The notes under the pieces: model-generated
What the model saw: the letters and a program-made list of their open reading frames with translations, nothing else
Database searches by the model: none
Told to the model about the DNA's origin: nothing
From: Agaribacterium haliotis
GTDB lineage: Bacteria > Pseudomonadota > Gammaproteobacteria > Pseudomonadales > Cellvibrionaceae
Length of the DNA: 64,000 bases
NCBI RefSeq assembly: GCF_002312815.1
Contig: NZ_NKQJ01000009.1
Location: forward strand, 1 to 64,000
Direction: 5' to 3'
In this document: piece by piece, positions 8,129-17,654 of the stretch
Layout of the letters: every line of letters starts with the position of its first letter
Numbering within the stretch: the first letter of the stretch is position 1
Program-made: the position numbers and the translations under genes

Positions 8129-9706
8129 ATGCAAAACCTCGTCGATCAATTGAACGCCATTATATGGAGCCCGGCACTGGTTTATTTATGCCTCGCTTCA
8201 GGTTTGTTTTTTTCCATCAAAACACGTTTTATGCAAGTCAGGCATATCAAGCAAATGCTCAAGTTGCTGAAGCGAGATGACAAGGATAAAAACAGCGTAT
8301 CGTCATTTCAGGCTCTGACAATATCGCTTTCGGGTCGAGTCGGTACCGGCAATATCGCCGGTGTTGCAACCGCCATCGCTTTTGGTGGCCCCGGCGCAAT
8401 TTTTTGGATGTGGGTTGTCGCTTTTTTAGGCGCGGCGACCGCCTTTATTGAAAGTACACTCGGGCAAATTTACAAAGAGGAAATCAACGGCCAGTATCGC
8501 GGCGGGCCGGCGTTTTATATTGAAAAGTGCTTGAATATGCCCTGGGCCGCGCGAGTTTTTGCTGTCACAACCATTGTCGCGGCAGGCTTTTTATTGCCGG
8601 GTGTACAGTCAAATAGCATTGCCAACGCCATTGAATTTGCCAGCCCCAACGCGTTAATGCCTGCCGCCGATATCAAGCTGCTTGCCGCAATAGTTATTGC
8701 CATATTGCTGGGCCTGATCATTTATGGCGGCACGCGCCGCATTGCACGTTTTACCGAGCTGGTCATACCGACCATCGCTGCGATTTATATTGGCGTTACC
8801 ATTGTTGTTATTGTCAGCCATATTGAACAGTTGCCAGGTATTTTTGCGCTGATTTTCAAAGATGCCTTTACGCCTATGGCGGGCTTTGGTGCGGTTGTTG
8901 GCTGGGGCGTCAAGCGCGGCATTTACTCAAATGAAGCCGGACAGGGCACCGGCCCCCATGCAGCGGCTTCGGCTCGTGTTGATCACCCGGCACAACAGGG
9001 CATCGTGCAGGCGTTTTCTGTCTATATCGATACACTTTTTATCTGTACCGCAACGGCGCTGCTAATTCTGATAACTAACTCTTACAATGTTCACGCGGCC
9101 GACGGCCAGTTTTTTGTCCAGCACCTCGCCGCTGATATTCAGGCAAATGGCCCGCAATATACCCAGGTGGCTATTGAAAAAGGCATACCCGGATTTGGCG
9201 CGGCACTGGTTGCACTGGCCTTGTCATTTTTTGCGTTTACAACCATTGTCGCTTATTACTATATCGCCGAAACAAACCTGACCTATTTAATAAGAAAAAC
9301 TCGCTGGCAAACTCCGCTATCTAGCTCGATACTGAAGTTCTTTTATATCTTTTTCTGTTTCTTAGGTTGCATTAAAAGCTCGCAGATGATTTGGGGGCTG
9401 GGCGATATTGGCGTTGGCGTCATGGCCTGGCTCAATCTTGCGGCGATTATTGCTATCTTTTTTGTAAGCAAACCAGCAATCAAAGCCCTGGAAGATTACG
9501 AAAAGCAACTGCAGTTAGGCCAAACACAGTTTAGCTTCTCACCATCAAAGCTGGGCGTTAAAAATGCCTTTTTCTGGGATAAAGACCAAGCTGAAGTAAC
9601 GGCAAGTGATAGTAGTGTTGAGCAAGCCACCGTTGAGCAAAACCGTGCTGAACAAAACAGTGCTGAACAAGGCAGTGCCGAACTTAGGCCTGTTGACAAT
9701 AATTAA
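8129..9706 (+). CDS. AGCS family sodium:alanine/glycine symporter
   Basis: 525 residues with about 10-11 membrane segments. It imports a small neutral amino acid with Na+ in the inner membrane. The AGCS signature GTGNIAGVATAIAFGGPGA is near residues 70-90, and an N-terminus of the form NAIIWSPALVYL fits the family start, so ATG 8129 is kept although no clear Shine-Dalgarno site precedes it. The C-terminal tail of about 40 residues is hydrophilic with repeated A/V-EQ units (VEQ, VEQ, AEQ, AEQ), not part of the usual family. It is convergent with the Lrp-type regulator and separated from it by a shared terminator. Confidence 0.92.
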   Translation: MQNLVDQLNAIIWSPALVYLCLASGLFFSIKTRFMQVRHIKQMLKLLKRDDKDKNSVSSFQALTISLSGRVGTGNIAGVATAIAFGGPGAIFWMWVVAFLGAATAFIESTLGQIYKEEINGQYRGGPAFYIEKCLNMPWAARVFAVTTIVAAGFLLPGVQSNSIANAIEFASPNALMPAADIKLLAAIVIAILLGLIIYGGTRRIARFTELVIPTIAAIYIGVTIVVIVSHIEQLPGIFALIFKDAFTPMAGFGAVVGWGVKRGIYSNEAGQGTGPHAAASARVDHPAQQGIVQAFSVYIDTLFICTATALLILITNSYNVHAADGQFFVQHLAADIQANGPQYTQVAIEKGIPGFGAALVALALSFFAFTTIVAYYYIAETNLTYLIRKTRWQTPLSSSILKFFYIFFCFLGCIKSSQMIWGLGDIGVGVMAWLNLAAIIAIFFVSKPAIKALEDYEKQLQLGQTQFSFSPSKLGVKNAFFWDKDQAEVTASDSSVEQATVEQNRAEQNSAEQGSAELRPVDNN

Positions 9707-9726
9707 GCTTAAAAAAAGCTAAAAAA

Positions 9727-9753
9727 AATGGCCGCATCGCGGCCATTTTTTTT
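9727..9753. terminator. Bidirectional terminator
   Basis: A perfect 9-bp stem AATGGCCGC / GCGGCCATT with a 3-base loop, A run on the left and T run on the right. It lies between the convergent AGCS and Lrp genes. Confidence 0.92.
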
Positions 9754-9769
9754 AGCTATCAGACTTAAC

Positions 9770-10240
9770 CTAAGGATCGTAGTGATGCAGCGGTACTGAC
9801 GACCCATTTTTAATGGTTCGTATCGAAAAGTTGCTGTGTATGCTCTGCACGGATGGCAAACGCTGTATCGCTTTTAAAGTCTCCTCGTAGGAACTTAAAT
9901 CTTCTGCGACAACTTCCAGGCGATAATCGGCACTGCCGGATACGAGATAGCAGGCAACGATGCTATCGATATTGTGCACCGCTGATTCAAAGCAGATGCT
10001 CGGTTCTTCCTTATTTGTATCCAGCGAAACATCAACAAAAACTGTTATCGGCAAGCCTATCTTTTCACGACAGAGAATAGCTCGATAACCGGTAATAAAA
10101 CCCATATTTTCGAGCGCCTTCACTCGCCTGTGACAAGGTGAAGGCGACAGGTGAACTCGCTCAGATAGCTGCACATTTGTAAGCCTGCCATCGGACTGCA
10201 AGGCCTCTAAAATTTTTAAATCAACACCATCTAATGACAC
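9770..10240 (-). CDS. Lrp/AsnC family transcriptional regulator
   Basis: 156 residues. The N-terminal winged helix-turn-helix spans about residues 5-60 (LSERVHLSPSPCHRRVKALE). The C-terminal RAM/AsnC ligand domain of about 85 residues has the usual alpha/beta pattern. Such proteins are amino-acid-responsive regulators. The start is GTG at 10240, with GAGGGG about 7 bases upstream. It is divergent from the EamA exporter and leucine dehydrogenase pair, which suggests it controls them and itself, with a branched-chain amino acid as likely signal (inference from neighbours). Confidence 0.92.
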   Translation of the reverse strand: MSLDGVDLKILEALQSDGRLTNVQLSERVHLSPSPCHRRVKALENMGFITGYRAILCREKIGLPITVFVDVSLDTNKEEPSICFESAVHNIDSIVACYLVSGSADYRLEVVAEDLSSYEETLKAIQRLPSVQSIHSNFSIRTIKNGSSVPLHHYDP

Positions 10241-10285
10241 TAGTTTCCCCTCTTAACATTTTATTCCAATACACCAAGATTATTA

Positions 10286-10315
10286 GAACGATTCATTAAG
10301 AAAGACGAACGATTC
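10286..10315. promoter_or_regulatory. Direct repeat GAACGATTC, candidate operator of the Lrp-type regulator
   Basis: GAACGATTC occurs at 10286-10294 and again at 10307-10315, exactly 21 bases apart (two helical turns). It lies in the 152-base divergent region between the regulator and the exporter. Phased sites in a divergent promoter suit an Lrp-type octamer. Assignment is inference. Confidence 0.45.
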
Positions 10316-10392
10316 GCTAAAAACCGCAAGGACATACCCGCAAAACAGGGCATATATTATGTCCAAGACATCGGCATATTGTGGTTGAACTA

Positions 10393-11367
10393 ATGCGACA
10401 TTTTTTCCTTTCGTTGACACAAAAATTCCTGCCTTTAAGCAACCCGTTTCCTCTGGGTATCGCAGCCATGCTTGCGACAACCGTTATCTGGGCCAGCTGG
10501 ATTCTGTCATCAAAAATGGCCTTGTCTCTGGACCTGACGGCAAGCGATCTGGCCTTTATGCGCTACGGTGTGCCAAGTTTGGTATTTCTGTACTTTAGCT
10601 TTAAGTCACGCGCGGTTATTTTCGCGACACCAGCAAAGACCATTATCTTAATTTGCGCCGGTGCCGGCCTGCCGTTTTTTTTCCTCGCCACCTGGGGCAT
10701 GCAATACGCACCGGCTGCTGACGCCGGCATTTTGATTCCCGGATCCTTCCCGCTGTTTGTCACACTGATTTCAAGTTTTAAGAATCGCAAAGCCCCCAGC
10801 TCTGCGCAAAGCTTTGGTGTCGCGCTAATTACGCTCGGTGTTGTTGTATTGATGGCGCCTAAACTAAGTGGCCCAGACGGTATGCAGTTGCTCATAGGTC
10901 ACCTGTTGTATTTATTGGCAAGCTTTGCCTGGAGCATTTTTACCGTTGCTTTGCGCGATAGTGATATTCCACCGCTTGCAGCTTCAGGCCTGTTTTGCAG
11001 CAGCTCTACCATTGTTTTGCTGGCGCTGCTTGCCTTTGGTATGGGCGACGTGCAAGTCGATAGGCTGATCAACTCCGAACACAGCCAGGCAATTATTCAT
11101 ATTATTGTTGTTCAGGGTTTTCTTGTTGGCACCTTGGCAAGCTTCTTATTTTCTTATGCCGTTAAAGTTATCGGCACGCGCCTTAGCAGTGTGATTGGCT
11201 CGCTGGCGCCGGCTCTGGTTGTGCTTTTCAGCGGTTTATTACTCGGCGAGAGCATTGATGCCGCGGCCATTACAGCCGTCATATTGGTATTGGCCGGTGT
11301 TTTAGTCAGCACCTTACAAGGTATTTCAATGCCATCTTTACATACTTATTCACCCCAGCAACGATGA
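10393..11367 (+). CDS. EamA/DMT family transporter, probable amino-acid or metabolite exporter
   Basis: 324 residues with ten predicted membrane segments in two EamA halves (first near residues 20-150, second near 165-310). Members of the RhaT/EamA group mostly export metabolites. An in-frame GTG at 10381 would add four residues; neither start has a clear ribosome site. It lies 10 bases before the leucine dehydrogenase gene, so the two are co-transcribed, and it is divergent from the Lrp-type regulator. Efflux of a branched-chain amino or keto acid is a guess from context only. Confidence 0.87.
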   Translation: MRHFFLSLTQKFLPLSNPFPLGIAAMLATTVIWASWILSSKMALSLDLTASDLAFMRYGVPSLVFLYFSFKSRAVIFATPAKTIILICAGAGLPFFFLATWGMQYAPAADAGILIPGSFPLFVTLISSFKNRKAPSSAQSFGVALITLGVVVLMAPKLSGPDGMQLLIGHLLYLLASFAWSIFTVALRDSDIPPLAASGLFCSSSTIVLLALLAFGMGDVQVDRLINSEHSQAIIHIIVVQGFLVGTLASFLFSYAVKVIGTRLSSVIGSLAPALVVLFSGLLLGESIDAAAITAVILVLAGVLVSTLQGISMPSLHTYSPQQR

Positions 11368-11377
11368 TGAGAAAAAA

Positions 11378-12613
11378 ATGATTTTGTCTCCAATTCAACG
11401 ATACGACGACTACGAGCAAGTACTTTTTTGCCAGGACAGGAAGACCGGTCTGAAAGCCATTATTGCCTTGCACGATACCAGCCTGGGCAACGCAATTGGC
11501 GGTTGCCGTATGTGGCCCTATGCCAGTACTCAAGACGCTCTCATCGATGCTTTGCGCTTGGCCAAAGGCATGAGCTACAAATGTGCCATGGCCGACTTGG
11601 AAGTGGGCGGCGGCAAGTCGGTTATTATCGGCGACCCGCGCACAGACAAAACACCTCAGTTACTACAGGCGATGGCGGAAAAAATTAATCAAACCGCCGG
11701 CCAATATGTCGCAGCCGAAGACTCCGGCACCACCGTCAGAGACATGAAAATAATGCAGCTGCACAGCCCCTATATTGGCGGCACCACGGCAGTTAGCGGC
11801 ACGCTGTGGCAGAGCAATTTTGGCGACCCGTCGCCAGCGACAGCTTACGGTGTTTTTATTGGTATTAAAGCCTGTGCCAAAGCGCGCTTTGGCAGCGAAG
11901 ACTTAAACGGCCTGCGAGTTAATATTCAGGGCCTTGGCAGTGTTGGCTATCGTGTCGCCGAGCAGCTTGCCGAGGCAGGCGCCAAACTTTTTGTTTACGA
12001 CATCAACAGCGAGCTTGTGCAACGCGCTGTCACCATGCTCGGCGCCAAAGCGCTGGACGCTGAGAAAATTATTAGCAATAAAGCCGATATTTTTTGCCCC
12101 TGTGCACACGGCGCCGTTATTAATGACGATACTGTCGACTTGCTCGATGTAAAGATTGTCGCAGGCGCTGCCAATAATCAGCTCGCAAGACCCGAGCAGG
12201 GCAGGCGTTTGTTTGAGCGCGGCATACTATACGCACCGGATTTTGTTATTAATGCCGGTGGCATTATTGAAGTTGCGCTCGGCAAGCAGGGCTATCCGGG
12301 CCAGGCTATTAGCGACAAAGTTGTAAATATTAAAAACTCCTTGGCACAGATCTTTGAATGTTCTGAACTGCAGCACAAGGCTCCTTTTTATATTGCAGAA
12401 ATGCTGGCTATTGAAAAAATCACCAAAGCGAGGGCACGGAAAATGGATACACAAACAGCACCAGTTCACAGCAACACCAGCACTGATAAAAACAAGCTGA
12501 CTAGTGCCGATACTGCTGCGGCAAAAGCGGCCGCTAGCAGATCAGATATCGCCAACGCCAGCAACGCCATTCAGCAAGTTGCAGAGCGATTTAAAGTTCC
12601 ACACCCTTGCTAA
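11378..12613 (+). CDS. Leucine dehydrogenase (Glu/Leu/Phe/Val dehydrogenase family)
   Basis: 411 residues. It catalyses NAD-dependent oxidative deamination of leucine or related branched-chain amino acids. The catalytic and substrate lysines are visible at Lys68 (GMSYKCA) and Lys80 (GGGKSVIIGDP). The Rossmann motif GLGSVGYRVAEQL lies near residues 187-199. Typical leucine dehydrogenases have about 345-365 residues. Here a low-complexity tail rich in Ala, Ser and Thr (about residues 355-395) ends in a short amphipathic segment. It is in an operon with the EamA exporter, and a strong terminator follows. Confidence 0.9.
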   Translation: MILSPIQRYDDYEQVLFCQDRKTGLKAIIALHDTSLGNAIGGCRMWPYASTQDALIDALRLAKGMSYKCAMADLEVGGGKSVIIGDPRTDKTPQLLQAMAEKINQTAGQYVAAEDSGTTVRDMKIMQLHSPYIGGTTAVSGTLWQSNFGDPSPATAYGVFIGIKACAKARFGSEDLNGLRVNIQGLGSVGYRVAEQLAEAGAKLFVYDINSELVQRAVTMLGAKALDAEKIISNKADIFCPCAHGAVINDDTVDLLDVKIVAGAANNQLARPEQGRRLFERGILYAPDFVINAGGIIEVALGKQGYPGQAISDKVVNIKNSLAQIFECSELQHKAPFYIAEMLAIEKITKARARKMDTQTAPVHSNTSTDKNKLTSADTAAAKAAASRSDIANASNAIQQVAERFKVPHPC

Positions 12614-12660
12614 AAACGCTTTATAAAATACGGTTTACATAAACCGAATTACATAAACTA

Positions 12661-12697
12661 AAAGGGCCAAAGCTAAATACTTTGGCCCTTTTTTTTC
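12661..12697 (+). terminator. Rho-independent terminator after leucine dehydrogenase
   Basis: A stem AAAGGGCCAAAG / CTTTGGCCCTTT (12 bp, perfect) with a 7-base loop, followed by a T run. Confidence 0.93.
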
Positions 12698-12702
12698 ATA
12701 TC

Positions 12703-12726
12703 GTGTAAGTGTAAGTGTAAGTGTAA
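12703..12726. repeat. Tandem hexamer GTGTAA x4
   Basis: Four perfect head-to-tail copies of GTGTAA between the terminator and the end of marC. It is non-coding. Confidence 0.9.
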
Positions 12727-12746
12727 ACGGGTATTTTAGTTAGGGC

Positions 12747-13349
12747 CTAGGGCAGGGCCATCCAGGTATCCTTCACCGCTGTTAAGCTGTCTATAAACAT
12801 CTGCGCCGACAGCATAATCAACAACATGCCCACCAAGCGCTCCAGCGCCGCGATACCGCGTTTGCCAATAACATTGGCAATCGGCTGTGCACATGCCAAA
12901 ATCGCAAACGACGCCAACCATGCAATCGTAAGTGCAACAACCCACCAACCAAGGCTCTCGGGCTCGCTGCTTGCCAGCAATACCAATACCGCAATGGTGG
13001 ATGGCCCTGCAATCATCGGCATCGCCAGCGGCACAATTAACGGCAGTTCATCCTTAGAGCTTTGAAACAGGGGTTTTTCTCGTGGAAAGACCAGGCTAAG
13101 CGCAATCAAAAACAATACCACCGCGCCACTTAATTGAATTGCAGCAACACTTAAATGCAAGGCATCGAGTATGTGCCGGCCGGCCACCAAAAACAGCATC
13201 AGAATAACCAGGCCGATTACCATCTCACGCACAAAGACTTTGCGCCGTTGGCTTTGCTCTACTTTGCCAAGCACACTTAGAAAAATTGGAATATTACCAA
13301 TCGGATCGATTAGTAAAAAAATCGTTAATATGGCGGCAGACAACTCCAT
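12747..13349 (-). CDS. MarC family integral membrane protein
   Basis: 200 residues with six predicted membrane segments. The N-terminal LLIDPIGNIPIFLSVL is the family hallmark (MarC/YhgN). Function of the family is not settled; the old link to multiple antibiotic resistance was not upheld. The stop codon lies inside a TAGGGCCTAG sequence resembling the foldback-element end, so the C-terminus may have been set by such a sequence. It has no operon partner on its strand. Confidence 0.9.
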   Translation of the reverse strand: MELSAAILTIFLLIDPIGNIPIFLSVLGKVEQSQRRKVFVREMVIGLVILMLFLVAGRHILDALHLSVAAIQLSGAVVLFLIALSLVFPREKPLFQSSKDELPLIVPLAMPMIAGPSTIAVLVLLASSEPESLGWWVVALTIAWLASFAILACAQPIANVIGKRGIAALERLVGMLLIMLSAQMFIDSLTAVKDTWMALP

Positions 13350-13487
13350 TCCCGTCTCCTGTACTGAGGAATTTGTATCTTTACCAAGACGGATAAATTC
13401 TCTAAACCCGTAAAGCCGAGCACAACATAGCGAATTTAATGCGCAAAGCTGGCCCTAATTAATAGTTTAGACAAGATTAAGCGTGGG

Positions 13488-16466
13488 CTATTCGAAACGA
13501 AGGCCGAGGGTGGCATAGAAAAAACGGCCTTTAATATCGTAGCTGCGCGCGTCATAGTTGTCGTTAAACGCAGACGCTAAAAAAGGCGGGGTGTTGTCGA
13601 GCATATTTTCGACACCAATAGATGCATAAACAATTTTGTCGCTGGGCACATAGGCCAGTTGTAAATCGTGGATCAGCCAGGAGCTGACGTCGCGGCTTAC
13701 CTCAATTTCCTCTGCCGATAAAAATGATTCCGTCAAGCTGCCGACGTATTTTGCGGCGTAACTTAGTGTGAAATCTTGAATATTGCGATTAATGCCAAGG
13801 TTAACTTTCCATCGAGGCAGCGCGCCATTGCCCGAAGCTGCGACATCTTTAAAGCTACCTGCCAACTGCTCTTTGGCCGAGCTTTCACTGAGTTGACGTG
13901 TGTATTTATGTAAATACGAGGCATTTAAATTAATTTGGTAATCGCCTCGATTGTACATAATGTTGAAGTCGACACCCTTGAGTGATTTATTACCCGTGTT
14001 TACAAACGGTGACTTAATCAGGGTGATATTGCCATTTTGGTCGCGCTCAACATAGTCGGCAAAACGGCCGTTTGCCGCATTTTCATTGACGATGGTTTGC
14101 GGCTGGGAATCAATGACATTGTCGACATCAATAATATACATATCAACCGAGCTACTCAGGCCACTGATAAAATCGGGCTGGAAAAACAAGCCGAGCAATT
14201 TATTTTCTGAAACCTCGGGCTCGAGTTTTGTTGAACCGCTGTATTCCGTTAAAAACTGGTTTAGTGTTGTATCGCTTTGCTGCAGGCAACCAGGCAAAGT
14301 GCCAACATTGCTGCTGATAGAACACGGGTCGGTCAACGACTCGTAGGTTGTATTGCCGTTGGTGTGCAACTCTTTAATACTCGGCGCTCTAAAACCTTTT
14401 GAATATGAAGCGCGCAGCAGCAACTGGCGACCGAGCGACTTTCTCACACCGAACTTGGGGGTTAGCGCTTCGCCAAAATCACTTGATTCAGTCAGGCGTG
14501 CCGCGAGGTCCAGATCAAAGATTTTTGCACTGGAATTGCGACCGTAAAGCTGCCAGTAGGTCTCGGCATAAATTTCGACAACACTGCGATCGCCCTCTGT
14601 TGGCGACTGGGAAACCGAACCGATAATATGCACATCTTGTTCGGCCGGGTCAAAACGAGACTGCTCTTTGCGCAAATCCAAACCCAGTGCATAATCAAAA
14701 CCAAGCTCGCCCACATCCAACTGTTCGCTAAAGGCACTGTTAACACCGTAAATTTTGCTCTGCCCCTGGCTTTGTTCCGAAGCGGTAATATAGTCGAGCT
14801 GCTCGGCATCGATACTGCCCGGTGCGCCAAATAAATTAATTGGCACACAGCCGTCAATGGCTGCACCCTGGCACTCTTGCGCCGGGCCAGCGCCAAATGC
14901 CAGGCGCTGGCTGTCGACAAGATTCGTGCGCTTTTCTCTGGCTTTGGTTTCGTTCCAGTACACATGGCCAACAAGTTCCGCGTGGCCAAAATCGTAGTTA
15001 AAACCGACATTGCTATACAGGCTGCGCGAATAATTTGTTTGCTCACGCGGGTCGAGCTCAATAACCCGGCGGCGCAAATCCAGAATATCTTCGCCAAAAG
15101 GGTTGTAGATATTATCCCGGCTGACCGCCACCGGCTCAGGTAAAAAAGCGGTATAAATAGGTGACGAGGCAAGTGTAATAGTCGCTTCGGTCTGGCCGTA
15201 TAAAATAAATGCTTTTAATTGCATTTGCTCACTGAGCTGGTATTGGCTGCTGCCGTAGATGCTGAGTCGCTCGGATGGCGAAATGCTGGAAGTCTGGCTG
15301 AAATAATCAAACAGGTCTTCCGAATTGACCGGCCTGTAGTCATCAGAACCAGTCTGATTGTCGACTTCTGGCGCAACGCTGAGAGCACTGCTGTTGTCGT
15401 AAATTAGATTTTGCCCATCGGCAAGCGTTAACCTGGTATAAGGTGTTGCGCTGACACGTTTGTCGAGGCCGCCGCGCGCGCGCATATCGGCACTGGCACT
15501 TAAATCTCGCTGGCGACTAAACAGCGCTTCTTGTTCAAAATAAGACAGCGATAACAGCGCCGAAGCGCGCTCACCAACGCTGCCAAACAGCGCGTTGGTG
15601 CTGTTGGTGGCGGTATCACCGCGACTGCTTAAGGCGCGGTAGTGCTCGAGTTTTACACCTTTGTACTGCTCGAGCATGCGCACATTGACAACCCCGGCAA
15701 TCGCATCCGAACCGTAAATAGCCGAAGCGCCATCTTTATAAATTTCTACCTGATCAATCGCAATCGGCGCAATATTATTTAAATCGACCGAATCGCCGGC
15801 AAGGCCATCAAACACCGCGCGCTGACCATTTACCAACACCAGGGTGTTGTTTGCCGGCAGGCCGCGCAGGGCGACTTTGGTTGTGCCATCGCCGCCGTTT
15901 GAAACCGCCGTACTGGTGGAATTGCCGGATACCGCCGGCACAAATTTAAGTAATTTGCTGAGTGACTGTGTGCCCGAGCGGGCAAACTGCTCGGAGTCGA
16001 GCACGTCTAACGGAGAAAAACCGTCGCGCCGAGGTTTGCGTATATGCGAACCGGTGACACGGTCACCGAGGATAAGCATTCTTTCAAGGCTGGCTGGATC
16101 AACGTCGAGCTCGGCCTGTGGCGCTTCAGCAATAGCTTTTTTGCGAATCGCAACCGAACCCTCGGCTACTTGGCGAAATTCGTAGTTGCTGCCTTGCAAC
16201 AATATGTTTAAAGCTTCGCGGGTAGAGTAGCTACCTTCTAAATCAACGCAGAGTTGCTGAGCGGGAATATTTACCGACACAAGAATATCGGTGTCTGTCT
16301 GCAGGCCCAATTCGATCAGGGCCGGCAGCAGGTAGTCGGATTTGATGCGCAGCTTGTGGCGCTGATCTAGCTCGGCCGCCAGCGCCAACGACAGGCTGCA
16401 CAGCCAAGTCAGGCCCGAAGCGCAAAAGGTCTTAAACCATCGATGTCGAAAGGCTAGGCGCCGCAT
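13488..16466 (-). CDS. TonB-dependent receptor with N-terminal STN signalling domain
   Basis: 992 residues. A signal peptide (to about residue 30, ALAAE) is followed by a secretin/TonB short N-terminal (STN) domain at about 35-110, a plug at about 140-265 (VALRGLPANNTLVLVNGQRA, then IYGSDAIAGVVNV) and a 22-strand barrel ending in aromatic-rich FFYATLGLRFE. The STN domain marks a transducer: substrate binding is passed through the periplasm to the FecR-like protein encoded just upstream. The substrate is unknown; iron chelates or glycans both fit the family. It is the last gene of a sigma/FecR/receptor operon. Confidence 0.92.
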   Translation of the reverse strand: MRRLAFRHRWFKTFCASGLTWLCSLSLALAAELDQRHKLRIKSDYLLPALIELGLQTDTDILVSVNIPAQQLCVDLEGSYSTREALNILLQGSNYEFRQVAEGSVAIRKKAIAEAPQAELDVDPASLERMLILGDRVTGSHIRKPRRDGFSPLDVLDSEQFARSGTQSLSKLLKFVPAVSGNSTSTAVSNGGDGTTKVALRGLPANNTLVLVNGQRAVFDGLAGDSVDLNNIAPIAIDQVEIYKDGASAIYGSDAIAGVVNVRMLEQYKGVKLEHYRALSSRGDTATNSTNALFGSVGERASALLSLSYFEQEALFSRQRDLSASADMRARGGLDKRVSATPYTRLTLADGQNLIYDNSSALSVAPEVDNQTGSDDYRPVNSEDLFDYFSQTSSISPSERLSIYGSSQYQLSEQMQLKAFILYGQTEATITLASSPIYTAFLPEPVAVSRDNIYNPFGEDILDLRRRVIELDPREQTNYSRSLYSNVGFNYDFGHAELVGHVYWNETKAREKRTNLVDSQRLAFGAGPAQECQGAAIDGCVPINLFGAPGSIDAEQLDYITASEQSQGQSKIYGVNSAFSEQLDVGELGFDYALGLDLRKEQSRFDPAEQDVHIIGSVSQSPTEGDRSVVEIYAETYWQLYGRNSSAKIFDLDLAARLTESSDFGEALTPKFGVRKSLGRQLLLRASYSKGFRAPSIKELHTNGNTTYESLTDPCSISSNVGTLPGCLQQSDTTLNQFLTEYSGSTKLEPEVSENKLLGLFFQPDFISGLSSSVDMYIIDVDNVIDSQPQTIVNENAANGRFADYVERDQNGNITLIKSPFVNTGNKSLKGVDFNIMYNRGDYQINLNASYLHKYTRQLSESSAKEQLAGSFKDVAASGNGALPRWKVNLGINRNIQDFTLSYAAKYVGSLTESFLSAEEIEVSRDVSSWLIHDLQLAYVPSDKIVYASIGVENMLDNTPPFLASAFNDNYDARSYDIKGRFFYATLGLRFE

Positions 16467-16563
16467 ACAAGCTTGCTTTAAGAATGTCTTCAGCTAAACC
16501 GCGCTGCGGTGATCGTCTGTGTTGATCTAAAGTGCCGAGCTAACCCAAGCCTTGTGACACAGG

Positions 16564-17550
16564 TTATAGCTTGGCAACAACCCGCGTACCTCCGTTATAC
16601 AGCGTTGTTAGCTCATAGCTGTCTAGCAAGACTTCCAAGGCCTGCTGTGGATCACTTACATCAAGCGTGCCGTTGACACGTATACCGGCGAGGCTGCTGT
16701 CTTCGAGCTTGACCGGCTGATGTAAATAACGATTTAAACCATTTAATACCTCGCGCAGCGGGGTATCGCGATATACAAGCTGTTGCTGCATCCAGGCTAA
16801 TTCGCGCTCTTCATCGGCGAGCCTGACAAGCGGCAGTTGGCCGCGGCCAATAACCGCACTGTAATCGGCCTCAACCTCTACAGCTTGCATGCCATTTTTT
16901 TCGATGGCGACAATGCCTTCTGTAATTGTCACCACGGTGCGGCTCAGTTCGCGATTAATATTAAACGCGGTGCCCACGGCCCTGACTTCACCATTGCCGG
17001 TGTTGACAACAAAAGGGCGCTGTTTGTCTTTGGCCACATCAAAATAGGCTTCGCCTTTAACCAGGCTAAGCTCGCGCTTGCTGTCACTGTAGCTGACATC
17101 CACACGTGTATTGGTGCTCAAGGTCAGCCGCGAGCCGTCGGCAAGCAGTACTTCTTCTATCTGCCCAACCGCCGATATATAACTCTGCTTGGCGGGCTGC
17201 TCTGACGCGGTAAAGTGAAACAGCACAATACAGGTCGCCAGCAATAGCGATGCGGCAATGCCAGCAAAACTCAGCCCGTGGGATGACCACGCTGACTTTC
17301 GCTTGTCCAACCTATCTATTTGTGGCTCGTCTAGCTCTATGCCATCCACATGTTCAAGCGCAGAGGTAAATTCCCATACCTCTTTGACTTCTTGATAGGC
17401 CTGCCGGTGTTCGTCACTGGTATTTACCCAGTTCAAAAATGCCCGTTGATCCGTCGCAGAACAATCGCTTGCTTCAAGTTTGGCCATCCACTCGGTGGCC
17501 TCCAGCAGTAACTGGTCACTCGGTGAAGCGGTAGGTTTTTGTTGTTCCAT
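16564..17550 (-). CDS. FecR-like anti-sigma/sigma regulator
   Basis: 328 residues. An N-terminal cytoplasmic FecR_N (DUF4880) region (about 15-65, with FLNWVNTSDEHRQAYQEVK) is followed by one membrane segment near 97-117, a periplasmic FecR domain (about 125-235) and a C-terminal STN-like module (about 255-325). It receives the signal from the STN domain of the receptor encoded 97 bases downstream and controls the sigma factor encoded 104 bases upstream. The gene order sigma, FecR, receptor is the classic surface-signalling set. Confidence 0.92.
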   Translation of the reverse strand: MEQQKPTASPSDQLLLEATEWMAKLEASDCSATDQRAFLNWVNTSDEHRQAYQEVKEVWEFTSALEHVDGIELDEPQIDRLDKRKSAWSSHGLSFAGIAASLLLATCIVLFHFTASEQPAKQSYISAVGQIEEVLLADGSRLTLSTNTRVDVSYSDSKRELSLVKGEAYFDVAKDKQRPFVVNTGNGEVRAVGTAFNINRELSRTVVTITEGIVAIEKNGMQAVEVEADYSAVIGRGQLPLVRLADEERELAWMQQQLVYRDTPLREVLNGLNRYLHQPVKLEDSSLAGIRVNGTLDVSDPQQALEVLLDSYELTTLYNGGTRVVAKL

Positions 17551-17654
17551 AGTCGTTTTTCAATCGCACGTTGCGACAATAATACATCAACCTTGTATTA
17601 AAGCCGAAAATCTAGTCTCCTTACCAGATAAAGACGAGCAAATGACGGTGAACC

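Noticed and set aside
8020-8280. Plus-strand ORF of 86 codons before the AGCS gene
   Set aside because: It overlaps the true AGCS start in another frame, is rich in Arg and Gln without family features, and has no ribosome site.
14492-15172. 226-codon minus-strand ORF within the STN receptor
   Set aside because: It is in another frame of the same strand as the clear receptor gene and has no recognisable features.
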